DNA of 10,625 nucleotides from Flavobacteriaceae bacterium (lineage in GTDB: Bacteria; Bacteroidota; Bacteroidia; Flavobacteriales; Flavobacteriaceae): the NCBI GenBank assembly GCA_016763215.1, contig JAESUF010000133.1, positions 1 to 10,625 on the forward strand, written 5' to 3'. A program made the translations under genes and the position numbers. Positions 1-6,382 of this stretch are shown piece after piece (positions within the stretch are counted from its first letter, which is position 1; each line of letters begins with the position of its first letter). Below the pieces are notes generated by a model that did not search any database, had not been told where the DNA came from, and saw only the letters and a program-made list of their open reading frames with translations.

Positions 1-305
1 AAGAGATTGAAAAATGCATTCAGTCTGTTTCTTCCAACACCCCTTATTTTAGTGAGAAAATAAAAAGGAAATTGGGGTATACTGACGAATCAAAAAAAAT
101 ACTAGACCTATTAACTTTAACTGAAAGACGTGTTGTTAAATTGGTTTCTCAGCATAAAACAAATAAAGAAATTGGTCATCTTTTATTTATTTCTCCTAGA
201 ACTGTTGAAAAACACAGAAGTAATATCATCAATAAATTAGGTTTGGAACATAGAACTGGAACCTTAGGGGTTTGGGTTCAGAAAAACAAACACCTATTTA
301 ATTAA
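1..305 (+). CDS. Response regulator, NarL/FixJ (LuxR HTH) family, C-terminal part
   Basis: This is the 3' end of a gene whose frame is open to the left edge, so the receiver domain lies outside the window. Reading in frame from base 3 gives about 100 residues. First comes a linker (EIEKCIQSV...) of the kind that joins a receiver domain to its DNA-binding domain. A full LuxR-type helix-turn-helix follows: LTERR opens it, TNKEIGHLLFIS forms the scaffold helix, and PRTVEKHRSNIINKLGL holds the recognition helix. A TTG at base 72 could start a 77-residue protein, but it falls inside the linker and the frame runs on upstream, so a partial gene is the better reading. The protein should bind DNA after phosphorylation by a partner histidine kinase; the target is unknown. 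It is the only clear gene on the plus strand, and it is convergent with the FAD oxidoreductase gene. Confidence 0.88.
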   Translation, partial: EIEKCIQSVSSNTPYFSEKIKRKLGYTDESKKILDLLTLTERRVVKLVSQHKTNKEIGHLLFISPRTVEKHRSNIINKLGLEHRTGTLGVWVQKNKHLFN

Positions 306-425
306 TATAGGTATTAACACTTATATCCAACTCCTTATTTTTTTGTTCTTTTGACTTGCTCCTCAATTAGGTACCTTATTTAGCTACTGAGCAATCCCCT
401 TATTCTAACATCTAACCACTGTTTT

Positions 426-560
426 ATGATTCAGTTTATAAAAAGAATAAAAGAAGTAATAAGGAGAAAAAAAGAAATGGAGGAAGCAAATAGTCCTCGG
501 AAAATGTACTATTACCTACATAAAACTAGATCTCAAAAAAAAAGTAGCAGTGCTTATTAA
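426..560 (+). CDS. Possible small basic protein, 44 residues, unrecognised
   Basis: An ATG-to-TAA frame of 44 codons begins MIQFIKRIKEVIRRKK and continues with a Tyr-rich patch (MYYYLH) and a Lys/Ser-rich end. The first 20 residues could form an amphipathic basic helix. There is no signal peptide, membrane segment or motif I can name. It lies 120 bases after the response regulator on the same strand and ends 60 bases before a terminator whose T-tract suits plus-strand transcription. In favour are its position and the terminator. Against it are the short length, the A-rich composition (which yields Lys codons by chance) and the lack of a strong ribosome binding site. I do not recognise the family and give it low confidence. 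Confidence 0.25.
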   Translation: MIQFIKRIKEVIRRKKEMEEANSPRKMYYYLHKTRSQKKSSSAY

Positions 561-583
561 TTTATTTTAGGGGGTAAATTAAT
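556..583. repeat. AT-only inverted repeat with a TTTTAGGGGG loop
   Basis: ATTAATTTA (556-564) and TAAATTAAT (575-583) are perfect 9-base inverted arms around a 10-base loop ending in five G. The left arm covers the stop codon of the small ORF. The stem has no G or C and no T-tract follows, so it is not a standard terminator. It could be a protein-binding site, a weak RNA hairpin, or chance in AT-rich DNA. Confidence 0.4.
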
Positions 584-620
584 TTGACAAATTATTATAC
601 AATTTAAAACACTGTTACAT

Positions 621-650
621 AAAACCTCATTTGCTAGAATGAGGTTTTTT
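621..650. terminator. Bidirectional intrinsic terminator between convergent genes
   Basis: AAAACCTCATT (621-631) and AATGAGGTTTT (638-648) are perfect 11-base inverted arms around a 6-base loop. On the plus strand the stem runs into six T (645-650), which should end transcripts from the response regulator side. On the minus strand it ends in TTTT and should stop the FAD oxidoreductase transcript. The last codons and the TGA (627-629) of that gene lie within the hairpin, so terminator and coding sequence overlap. Confidence 0.8.
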
Positions 651-1691
651 ATTGAATCTATTGATATTAATTTCTTTGTCTAATTCTTTTCCGAATTCAG
701 CATGCTGATATAATTCGTGTGCCATACTTGGTGAAATCATAACTCCCCGAGTGCCTAAACCATTTAAAATAAGTAATTCTTTATGTTCTGGATGAACTCC
801 TACCAAGGGTCTCCTGTCTTTTACTGCAGGACGTATTCCTGCAGATTGACTAATAATCGTATATGGAAGTGATAGTACTTTCTCTAATTTCTCTATTAAT
901 TCTTTTCTCCCTTCTTCTGACGGAGTTGATGTTTTATCCTTCCAATTAAATGTAGCTCCTACTTTATACAGATCATCTCCTAGCGGCAAAATAAATAATG
1001 TTGATTTCACTAAGAAATCAACATTAAGTTTCGGAACGTGAATAATTAATAATTCACCTTTCGCTTCTTGTAAAGGAAGTTCATTAAAAAAGGGGTTCTG
1101 TTTTATTCCGTAACCTTCACAAAAAACAATTTTTCTTGCTTCGATACTTTTATAACGAATTCCTCCATTTTTTGAAAACACAATCTTCTCGTGTTCAAAT
1201 TTTTCGAATTGAATACACTCAAAGCTTTTCAAGTATTCACGATACGCATTTACCAATGCTAAGGTATCTATTCTTCCAGTCCCAAAAACCTCACCTGAGC
1301 CATGATCTCCTTTAATTCCATAGATAGCCTCATGAATAATCTCTGGGTTCATGAATTCAGCTAATACAGGCTTATCTGAAGCAATAAACCAATTGTTTTG
1401 GTCTTCTATACTTTTGAATACTTTTCTAATCGGAAATTGATAATCCAATCGAATAGCTAATTTTTGCTCTAATGATTTGTAAAATGGCAATGCTATGTCT
1501 AATTGACTTTTTGCATTCCATACTGGAGTAAAACGTTTTAATATTACCGGATTGTAAACTCCTCCTGCTACCAATGAAGATGTTTGAGAGTTATCTTCAA
1601 AAACAACAAAAGAGTTGTTTGCTCGAATCAATTCTTCTGCAAAAGCTAATCCTGCCAACCCTAAACCCACAATAATGTAATCTACTTTCAC
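627..1691 (-). CDS. FAD-dependent oxidoreductase, DAO (D-amino-acid oxidase-like) family
   Basis: The 354-residue protein has an N-terminal dinucleotide-binding motif, DYIIVGLGLAGLA (residues 4-16, GxGxxG), for FAD. Near the C-terminus AGIRPAVKDRRPLVG (284-298) and NGLGTRG (310-316) match the flavin-contacting segments of the DAO/glycine oxidase fold. No signal peptide or membrane segment is visible, so it is probably cytoplasmic. The substrate cannot be read from the sequence. The GTG at 1689-1691 is the start: an in-frame TGA lies one codon further upstream. The gene follows gldN, but a strong hairpin lies between them, only 24 bases before the start, so it may be expressed by read-through or separately. 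From memory, a gene of this family is a common neighbour of gldN in flavobacteria; any role in T9SS is unproven. Confidence 0.85.
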   Translation of the reverse strand: MKVDYIIVGLGLAGLAFAEELIRANNSFVVFEDNSQTSSLVAGGVYNPVILKRFTPVWNAKSQLDIALPFYKSLEQKLAIRLDYQFPIRKVFKSIEDQNNWFIASDKPVLAEFMNPEIIHEAIYGIKGDHGSGEVFGTGRIDTLALVNAYREYLKSFECIQFEKFEHEKIVFSKNGGIRYKSIEARKIVFCEGYGIKQNPFFNELPLQEAKGELLIIHVPKLNVDFLVKSTLFILPLGDDLYKVGATFNWKDKTSTPSEEGRKELIEKLEKVLSLPYTIISQSAGIRPAVKDRRPLVGVHPEHKELLILNGLGTRGVMISPSMAHELYQHAEFGKELDKEININRFNKKPHSSK

Positions 1692-1715
1692 TTTTCAAAA
1701 ATACTCTTTTACAAC

Positions 1716-1748
1716 AAAAAAGCGTTTCGAAATTCGAAACGCTTTTTT
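1716..1748 (-). terminator. Intrinsic terminator after gldN
   Basis: AAAAAAGCGTTTCGAA (1716-1731) and TTCGAAACGCTTTTTT (1733-1748) are 16-base perfect inverted arms with almost no spacer; the real loop would be a few of the central bases. Read on the minus strand, the GCGTTTCG stem is followed by TTTTTTGTTG, a normal terminator for the gld operon. It begins 19 bases after the gldN stop. The A/T flanks are symmetrical, so it could also work on the plus strand, where no gene is seen. Confidence 0.85.
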
Positions 1749-1767
1749 TATTTTATTTAGATGAGGG

Positions 1768-2625
1768 TTAATAATTCCACATATCTATTTCTCTGTCTCT
1801 GATATCTTCTTTAATTCTATCCGCTTCTATGAGTTGAAATAATGAATTTCCTCTAATATAATCGGAAATCTTTCTATTACCATAAATGTTTTCTTCTCTA
1901 ATGATAACAGATCCGAACCTTCTAGCGTTTAACAAGTGATCAAAAGAAATAGGTTGCGAAACATTTTTGGGATTAAATACCTTTGCTTTATGCAACACTT
2001 CTCTTGCGGAAGGGTAGAAAATCCAAAAAAGCTCATACAACTCATCATCTTCAATATCAGGTAATCCAAGGGTTAGTACATCTTTTCCCATAGGAGCTAA
2101 TGCAAGTAATCTGTATTTTAATTCACCTTGACGTTTGTCAAAATACCACATTCCTTTAATCATATACCCTTCAATATCTCTTGTCTGAATATTAAATGTA
2201 TCCGAATAACCTCCATTATCACGAACATTGATTAATTTTTCATTAATCTCAGATTGAGTTACTTTAGATGTAAAGAAAGAATCTGAATATACATTCTTAA
2301 TCTCTCCATTTCTTATACCTTTTAACAGTGTATCAAAAAGTGAGCGTCTATTACTAGAAATATTTGCAGTATCTATTGGAAAATAATACGGTAAATTAAT
2401 TTTCTGGCTCAAATCAACAAATTCCCAAACAACTTTAGACCAAAGAATGTCTCTGTCATCTATGTAACCATAGGCTAAAGGACTATCATTATCTGCAGCT
2501 ATTTTCTCTTTTGTTAATTTACCAATCTCATCTACCTTAGTAGCATTTAATAGATTGGCTTGGGCACTCATGTAACTTGTAGCTACTAATGCAATAACAA
2601 CTATATAAAAACGCTTCCTAATCAT
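1768..2625 (-). CDS. gldN: Gliding motility / type IX secretion protein GldN
   Basis: GldN (PorN in Porphyromonas) is a periplasmic protein that binds lipoprotein GldK to form the ring under the outer membrane that works with the GldLM motor in T9SS. The 285-residue product begins with a basic, hydrophobic signal peptide (IRKRFYIVVIALVATSYMSAQ, cleavage likely near residues 21-23). The mature part carries the family hallmark YGYIDDRDILWSK (52-64) followed by VVWEFVDL and the YYFPID segment. The C-terminus, with IRGNSLFQL and RDREIDMWNY, is also typical and shows the gene is full length. It starts 19 bases after the gldM stop and is the last gene before a strong terminator. The identification is secure. 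Confidence 0.95.
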   Translation of the reverse strand: MIRKRFYIVVIALVATSYMSAQANLLNATKVDEIGKLTKEKIAADNDSPLAYGYIDDRDILWSKVVWEFVDLSQKINLPYYFPIDTANISSNRRSLFDTLLKGIRNGEIKNVYSDSFFTSKVTQSEINEKLINVRDNGGYSDTFNIQTRDIEGYMIKGMWYFDKRQGELKYRLLALAPMGKDVLTLGLPDIEDDELYELFWIFYPSAREVLHKAKVFNPKNVSQPISFDHLLNARRFGSVIIREENIYGNRKISDYIRGNSLFQLIEADRIKEDIRDREIDMWNY

Positions 2626-2644
2626 ACTACTTAAATTTTAACTT

Positions 2645-4195
2645 CTAATTTGTAATCTGTATACTTACAGGTAATACTTTCTTGATTTTTACTCCTTTTG
2701 TTTTTTCAATTGCTTGAATATCAAAAATAGTAATTACATCTCCTCTTCTTGCTTTTGCTAATGCCTTTTTAGCGCGGGCGTTTAATTTTGTTCCTACACA
2801 TTTTATTGCTAGTTGACCTGGAACTTTTACTGTAAATGATTTTACTTCTAATTGTAAATCAAATACAAAATCTGGTAATTCAGCAGCAATAGGTGTATTA
2901 CTTAAACTAGACTTAGGCATTGGAACAATTCCAAAATCTCCACGTATTGTTCCTGCCGCAGCTGGAATGTCTTTAATTCTGAATGTTTTTGGGGTATTAA
3001 TTGTTTTACCACTACTTAATTTTGCAGTTACATTAATCTTTACCTCATTCCCAGATCCAGGATTTAAGATGAATTTACCTGGTGAAAGTTTCGTCAATAT
3101 ATTTCCACCTCCTACACTTGGATTGATGTCCTTATCTCCTACTCCAGGAACTGAAATAGAAATTGGATTGTCTAGTCCACGGTATACTACATTCATTTTA
3201 TCAGCTGAAATTACGGCCTCACTTGGCTCAGCAATTACAGAATAAGAACTTTCAAATGGTATGTTTTCAGCTTTTCCATCCTGCATAAATGTAATGACCC
3301 CTTTTATAGTCTTTTCTCCTACATTTCCAGCAGGCATATCTAAAAGAACTTGACCATTTTTAACATTTTTAGTGATGTCTAGATTTCCTAAAGTTACCTT
3401 ACTTGGTACTAATTGATCATCATATCTACCTAATACAACTTGACCCGTTACTCTTTCTCCAGAGAAATAAGCTGTTTTATCTAATCTAACAATACCCTTG
3501 TAATTGTTGGTTGTTAATTTAGAATCACTTTCTAACTGTCCTCCTAAAAGAGAGGATAAAATATCGTTCTCAGTATTTTTAATATTTGCTTGTATCTGTG
3601 TAACATTCGTTAAAGAAGCAATTAAAGGAAATCCTTTATAACGATAGTCTAACCATTTAACTTTAATATCATCTTTGTTCTTAATCTCATCTGTATTAAA
3701 CCTATTAGCAACAACAGATTTTATATCATTATATCCAGAACCTAAAGCATTAGTTACATTGACTCTATAGTCATTAATCTTAGCAACAAATTCTTTTCCT
3801 TCTTTGGTATAACCATCTCCTTTAAAGAAATGTTCATCCAAGAAATTAGTTTTGTCCATAGATTCGTAAGCTTTCTTATCTTCTATATCTTGAGTCATTT
3901 TAGTTTTTAAACTCTCTAAATAACTGTAAAAAGAAGAAGAAGAATTTTTTATACTAACTGCCTTTTCATTTAAGGTTTTAAATTTAGCTGGTTGATCTTG
4001 TGCCTTTTGAGCTAACCCTCTGTATGCAGCTGTATTTTTATCAGCTGTTGATAGATTATTTGAAGTCAATTCTTCATTCATAAATCCAAATGCAGAAAGT
4101 ACTTCCTTACTCATATTCATTGCTAGCATAGCAATAAATACAAGATACATTAGATTTATCATTTTCTGCCTTGCAGATTCTTTACCTGATGCCAT
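2645..4195 (-). CDS. gldM: Gliding motility / type IX secretion motor protein GldM
   Basis: GldM (PorM) pairs with GldL as the proton-driven inner-membrane motor; its long periplasmic part reaches the GldK/GldN ring. The 516-residue length matches the family (about 515). A short cytoplasmic end with Arg9 leads into a single membrane helix, residues 13-28 onward (INLMYLVFIAMLAMNMSKEV), which is nearly invariant in the family. Arg9 corresponds to a residue reported as important in the Flavobacterium johnsoniae motor. The rest should fold as four periplasmic domains: helical D1 (about 36-225), then the beta-rich D2, D3 and D4 (about 225-315, 316-405, 406-516). The boundaries follow the known family structure and were not computed. 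It begins 38 bases after the gldL stop and is co-directional with gldL and gldN. Confidence 0.96.
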   Translation of the reverse strand: MASGKESARQKMINLMYLVFIAMLAMNMSKEVLSAFGFMNEELTSNNLSTADKNTAAYRGLAQKAQDQPAKFKTLNEKAVSIKNSSSSFYSYLESLKTKMTQDIEDKKAYESMDKTNFLDEHFFKGDGYTKEGKEFVAKINDYRVNVTNALGSGYNDIKSVVANRFNTDEIKNKDDIKVKWLDYRYKGFPLIASLTNVTQIQANIKNTENDILSSLLGGQLESDSKLTTNNYKGIVRLDKTAYFSGERVTGQVVLGRYDDQLVPSKVTLGNLDITKNVKNGQVLLDMPAGNVGEKTIKGVITFMQDGKAENIPFESSYSVIAEPSEAVISADKMNVVYRGLDNPISISVPGVGDKDINPSVGGGNILTKLSPGKFILNPGSGNEVKINVTAKLSSGKTINTPKTFRIKDIPAAAGTIRGDFGIVPMPKSSLSNTPIAAELPDFVFDLQLEVKSFTVKVPGQLAIKCVGTKLNARAKKALAKARRGDVITIFDIQAIEKTKGVKIKKVLPVSIQITN

Positions 4196-4233
4196 ATTAA
4201 ATTAGTTTTTTAATTTATATTAATTGGAACTAA

Positions 4234-4857
4234 TTATTTAGACATTGCAGATAGCATTCCACCATACACTCCATTAAGAGAAGATAAATTGCTTGCTAAT
4301 GACTCCATCTGATCTTTTAACTTCTCAGAATTCTCAATCATAGAATTGTTTAATTCTGATTGTCTGTTCGCATTTTCCATTTGAACTTGGTACAAACCAT
4401 TTAATGACTCCATTTGAGAAGCAGCTAATTCTACTTGCTCATTGTATTTAGACGTAGATGAAATTGATTCAGAAGCTACATTTAAACCTTCTGCCGCTGT
4501 TTGAAAACCTCTAATGCTTTCTCCTAAGCTACTCATTAACGCTGTATCTACTTGTGCTTCTTTTAATAAGTTATCTAATTTTTGAGACAACAGACCTTGG
4601 CTTCCAGATGCTTCACTTTCATCTTCACCTAGATCTGGGTATACTCTTGCCCAATCTAAATCGGCTTCTACTCCTTCAAAAGCAGAGAAAGCAAATACTC
4701 CTGCTTCAACTAAAAGTCCTATTGTTAACATTAAACCTCCTGTTAAAGGTCCTATTGATATATGTTGAATCTTGAATAATGCACCAATAATTACAATTGC
4801 TGCTCCTAGTCCGTAGACCATATTCATTAGTTTCTTTTTTCTGATTGACTGTGCCAT
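4234..4857 (-). CDS. gldL: Gliding motility / type IX secretion motor protein GldL
   Basis: GldL (PorL) is the inner-membrane partner of GldM; five GldL surround two GldM helices and use the proton gradient to drive secretion and gliding. The 207-residue protein has two membrane helices, about 14-32 (VYGLGAAIVIIGALFKIQH) and 38-60 (LTGGLMLTIGLLVEAGVFAF), and a long helical cytoplasmic tail (about 95-207) rich in Gln, Ser and Glu. Tyr15, Lys29, His32, Glu51 and Glu61 are at the places of the charged and polar residues reported in F. johnsoniae GldL (Tyr13, Lys27, His30, Glu49, Glu59), with a constant shift of two. The motor residues therefore look intact. Gaps of 38 bases separate it from both gldK and gldM. 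Confidence 0.96.
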   Translation of the reverse strand: MAQSIRKKKLMNMVYGLGAAIVIIGALFKIQHISIGPLTGGLMLTIGLLVEAGVFAFSAFEGVEADLDWARVYPDLGEDESEASGSQGLLSQKLDNLLKEAQVDTALMSSLGESIRGFQTAAEGLNVASESISSTSKYNEQVELAASQMESLNGLYQVQMENANRQSELNNSMIENSEKLKDQMESLASNLSSLNGVYGGMLSAMSK

Positions 4858-4895
4858 AATAAAAAATGTTTTTGGGGATTTGTGTTAATTATTAA

Positions 4896-6281
4896 TTATT
4901 TGTTTGCTTGTGATCTTAATTTACCTAGAGAATTTTGTACAGTTCTAAAACCAATATAGCTTCTTGCTGTATCTCCATATTCATAATCTCTTGTACTTAC
5001 TTCTAAGAAATATGCTACGTCCTTCCAAGAACCTCCTCTAGTAATCTTTCGTTTGTTGCTTCTATCCTCAACATTCGGGTTCATTGTAGACCCCATGTAG
5101 TAAGATGCTAAATTGTATGATGTATTCGTCCATTCTGCAACATTTCCAGCCATATTGTACAAACCATAATCGTTTGCATTGAATGCATTGGCTTCAACAG
5201 TATACAACGCTCCGTCAACTGCATAATTTCCTCTTACAGGCTTAAAGTTTGCTAAAAAGCACCCTCTATCACTTGTTGTTGCTGGGCCTCCCCATGGGTA
5301 TTTTGAAAATTCTAAACCTCCTCTTGCTGCATATTCCCATTCTGCTTCTGTTGGCAGTCTAAAACTAGGCACAGAGATCGAATTTTTATTTCCTCTTATT
5401 TTGTCATTCTTATGTTTTGTTCTCCAATTACAAAAAGCAGATGCTTGATACCAATCAACTCCAACAACTGGATAATCTTCGTATGCTGGATGGTAAAAAT
5501 AATCCTGATGCATTGGATCATTGTATGAATAGTTAAAATCTTTTACCCAAACTGTAGTGTCAGGATAAACATTCACTGTTTCATTTCTTAGAAAATCTTT
5601 TCTGTTTCCAACACTCCTCGAAGAAGCACTTCCATCAAACCAAGAATATGTATAGTTTAAAAACTCAGGGTTAAATGTTCTAACTCCATTAGTAGCTTCG
5701 TCTCTTTTAATGTAAAGAGTGTCCATTACTTCCGTATAGTATTCATCTGGGTATTCACTTGTATCCCAAATAAGATCATTTGCCCAACTTAGAGGCTTCA
5801 ATGAATCCAAACCAGCTCCTATGTCATAATAGTTCTCAAACATGTACTTGTCATAGGCAGTTGCATTGGCTGTATCAATTACTTTAAATGCAAAATCATA
5901 AATTCCTCCTGTTGAAGCTGTACCTGTAGAATCAAGCAAACTACCTCCAGAGGCAAAGTCAGCCATATATCCTAATTTTGTTCTCACAATAGAATCACGA
6001 ACCCAGTGCACAAATTGCTTGTATTCAGAGTTTGTTATTTCTGTTTCATCCATGTAAAATGGTCGAACTGTAACTGTCCTAGCTGGAGCACTCATCGTTC
6101 CAACGATATCTTCGTCTTGCTTACCCATGGTAAATGATCCTCCTGGAATAGGAACCATTCCAAATGGTTTCTCTGCAAACCACTTACTATTAGACCTTAC
6201 CCCTACAAGTTCTCCTCTATCATTCGATCCGCATCCATACATGATGGCTATTACAAATGCATATAATGCTGCTTTCTTCAT
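4896..6281 (-). CDS. gldK: Gliding motility / type IX secretion lipoprotein GldK
   Basis: GldK (PorK) is an outer-membrane lipoprotein that forms the periplasmic ring with GldN and is needed for T9SS and gliding. The 461-residue protein has a lipoprotein signal peptide ending in YGC with Cys17 as the likely lipid site; the Met and Tyr before Gly are not the usual lipobox residues. GELVGVR and the PFGMVPIPGGSFTMG segment (39-53) follow. The body is a formylglycine-generating-enzyme/sulfatase-modifying fold: RLPTEAEWEYAARGG (308-322), GNVAEW (379-384), RGGSW (415-419) and GFR (444-446). In this family the fold is structural. A long insert (about 100-265) with PDEYYTEVMDTLY (178-190) is typical of GldK. 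It is the first gld gene, 101 bases after the upstream gene, with a candidate promoter in that gap. Confidence 0.96.
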   Translation of the reverse strand: MKKAALYAFVIAIMYGCGSNDRGELVGVRSNSKWFAEKPFGMVPIPGGSFTMGKQDEDIVGTMSAPARTVTVRPFYMDETEITNSEYKQFVHWVRDSIVRTKLGYMADFASGGSLLDSTGTASTGGIYDFAFKVIDTANATAYDKYMFENYYDIGAGLDSLKPLSWANDLIWDTSEYPDEYYTEVMDTLYIKRDEATNGVRTFNPEFLNYTYSWFDGSASSRSVGNRKDFLRNETVNVYPDTTVWVKDFNYSYNDPMHQDYFYHPAYEDYPVVGVDWYQASAFCNWRTKHKNDKIRGNKNSISVPSFRLPTEAEWEYAARGGLEFSKYPWGGPATTSDRGCFLANFKPVRGNYAVDGALYTVEANAFNANDYGLYNMAGNVAEWTNTSYNLASYYMGSTMNPNVEDRSNKRKITRGGSWKDVAYFLEVSTRDYEYGDTARSYIGFRTVQNSLGKLRSQANK

Positions 6282-6309
6282 ATTTTATAATCTATCCTAA
6301 AAAAGTTCG

Positions 6310-6340
6310 TAAACCTAGACTTTTTTTCGTGAAAATACAA
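6310..6340 (-). promoter_or_regulatory. Candidate Bacteroidota-type promoter for the gld operon
   Basis: On the minus strand TTG (6340-6338) is followed after 20 bases by TAGGTTTA (6317-6310). The Bacteroidota consensus is TTTG, about 19-21 bases, then TAnnTTTG; this site differs only in the last base of the second box and the first T of the first. Transcription would begin a few bases after 6310, giving a leader of about 20-28 bases before gldK. It is the only gap over 40 bases within the minus-strand gene set, so a promoter here is plausible. Such short motifs do occur by chance in AT-rich DNA. Confidence 0.35.
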
Positions 6341-6382
6341 TGGATTCATTGCTTTTTAACGTAAACTTTTAAAAGTCATTAT

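Larger units (their letters stand above)
306..625. other. Intergenic region between convergent genes
   Basis: This AT-rich stretch of about 320 bases holds no convincing gene. It contains a doubtful 44-codon plus-strand ORF (426-560), an AT-only inverted repeat (556-583) and a convergent terminator hairpin that begins at 621. A T-run at 337-344 has no GC stem before it, so I do not call it a terminator for the response regulator. TTGAC at 351-355 followed 18 bases later by TACCTTA (372-378) faintly resembles a promoter for the small ORF, but the downstream element is a poor match. Confidence 0.6.

Noticed and set aside
72..305. A complete 77-residue stand-alone LuxR-type protein from the TTG at 72
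   Set aside because: The frame is open to base 1 and encodes a typical response-regulator linker upstream of the TTG, so a longer gene cut by the window edge is more likely.
1696..1703. TATTTTTG on the minus strand as a firm -7 promoter box for the FAD gene
   Set aside because: It matches TAnnTTTG, but no TTTG-like box is found 18-23 bases upstream and the start codon would be almost at the transcript start; kept only as a remark.
2967..3245. A 92-codon plus-strand frame inside gldM
   Set aside because: It is antisense to a conserved gldM region and has no family features beyond chance hydrophobic composition.
6365..6376. Palindrome ACTTTTAAAAGT after the ureohydrolase-like gene, as terminator or operator
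   Set aside because: It has little GC and no loop or following T-tract, and such short AT palindromes are common here.
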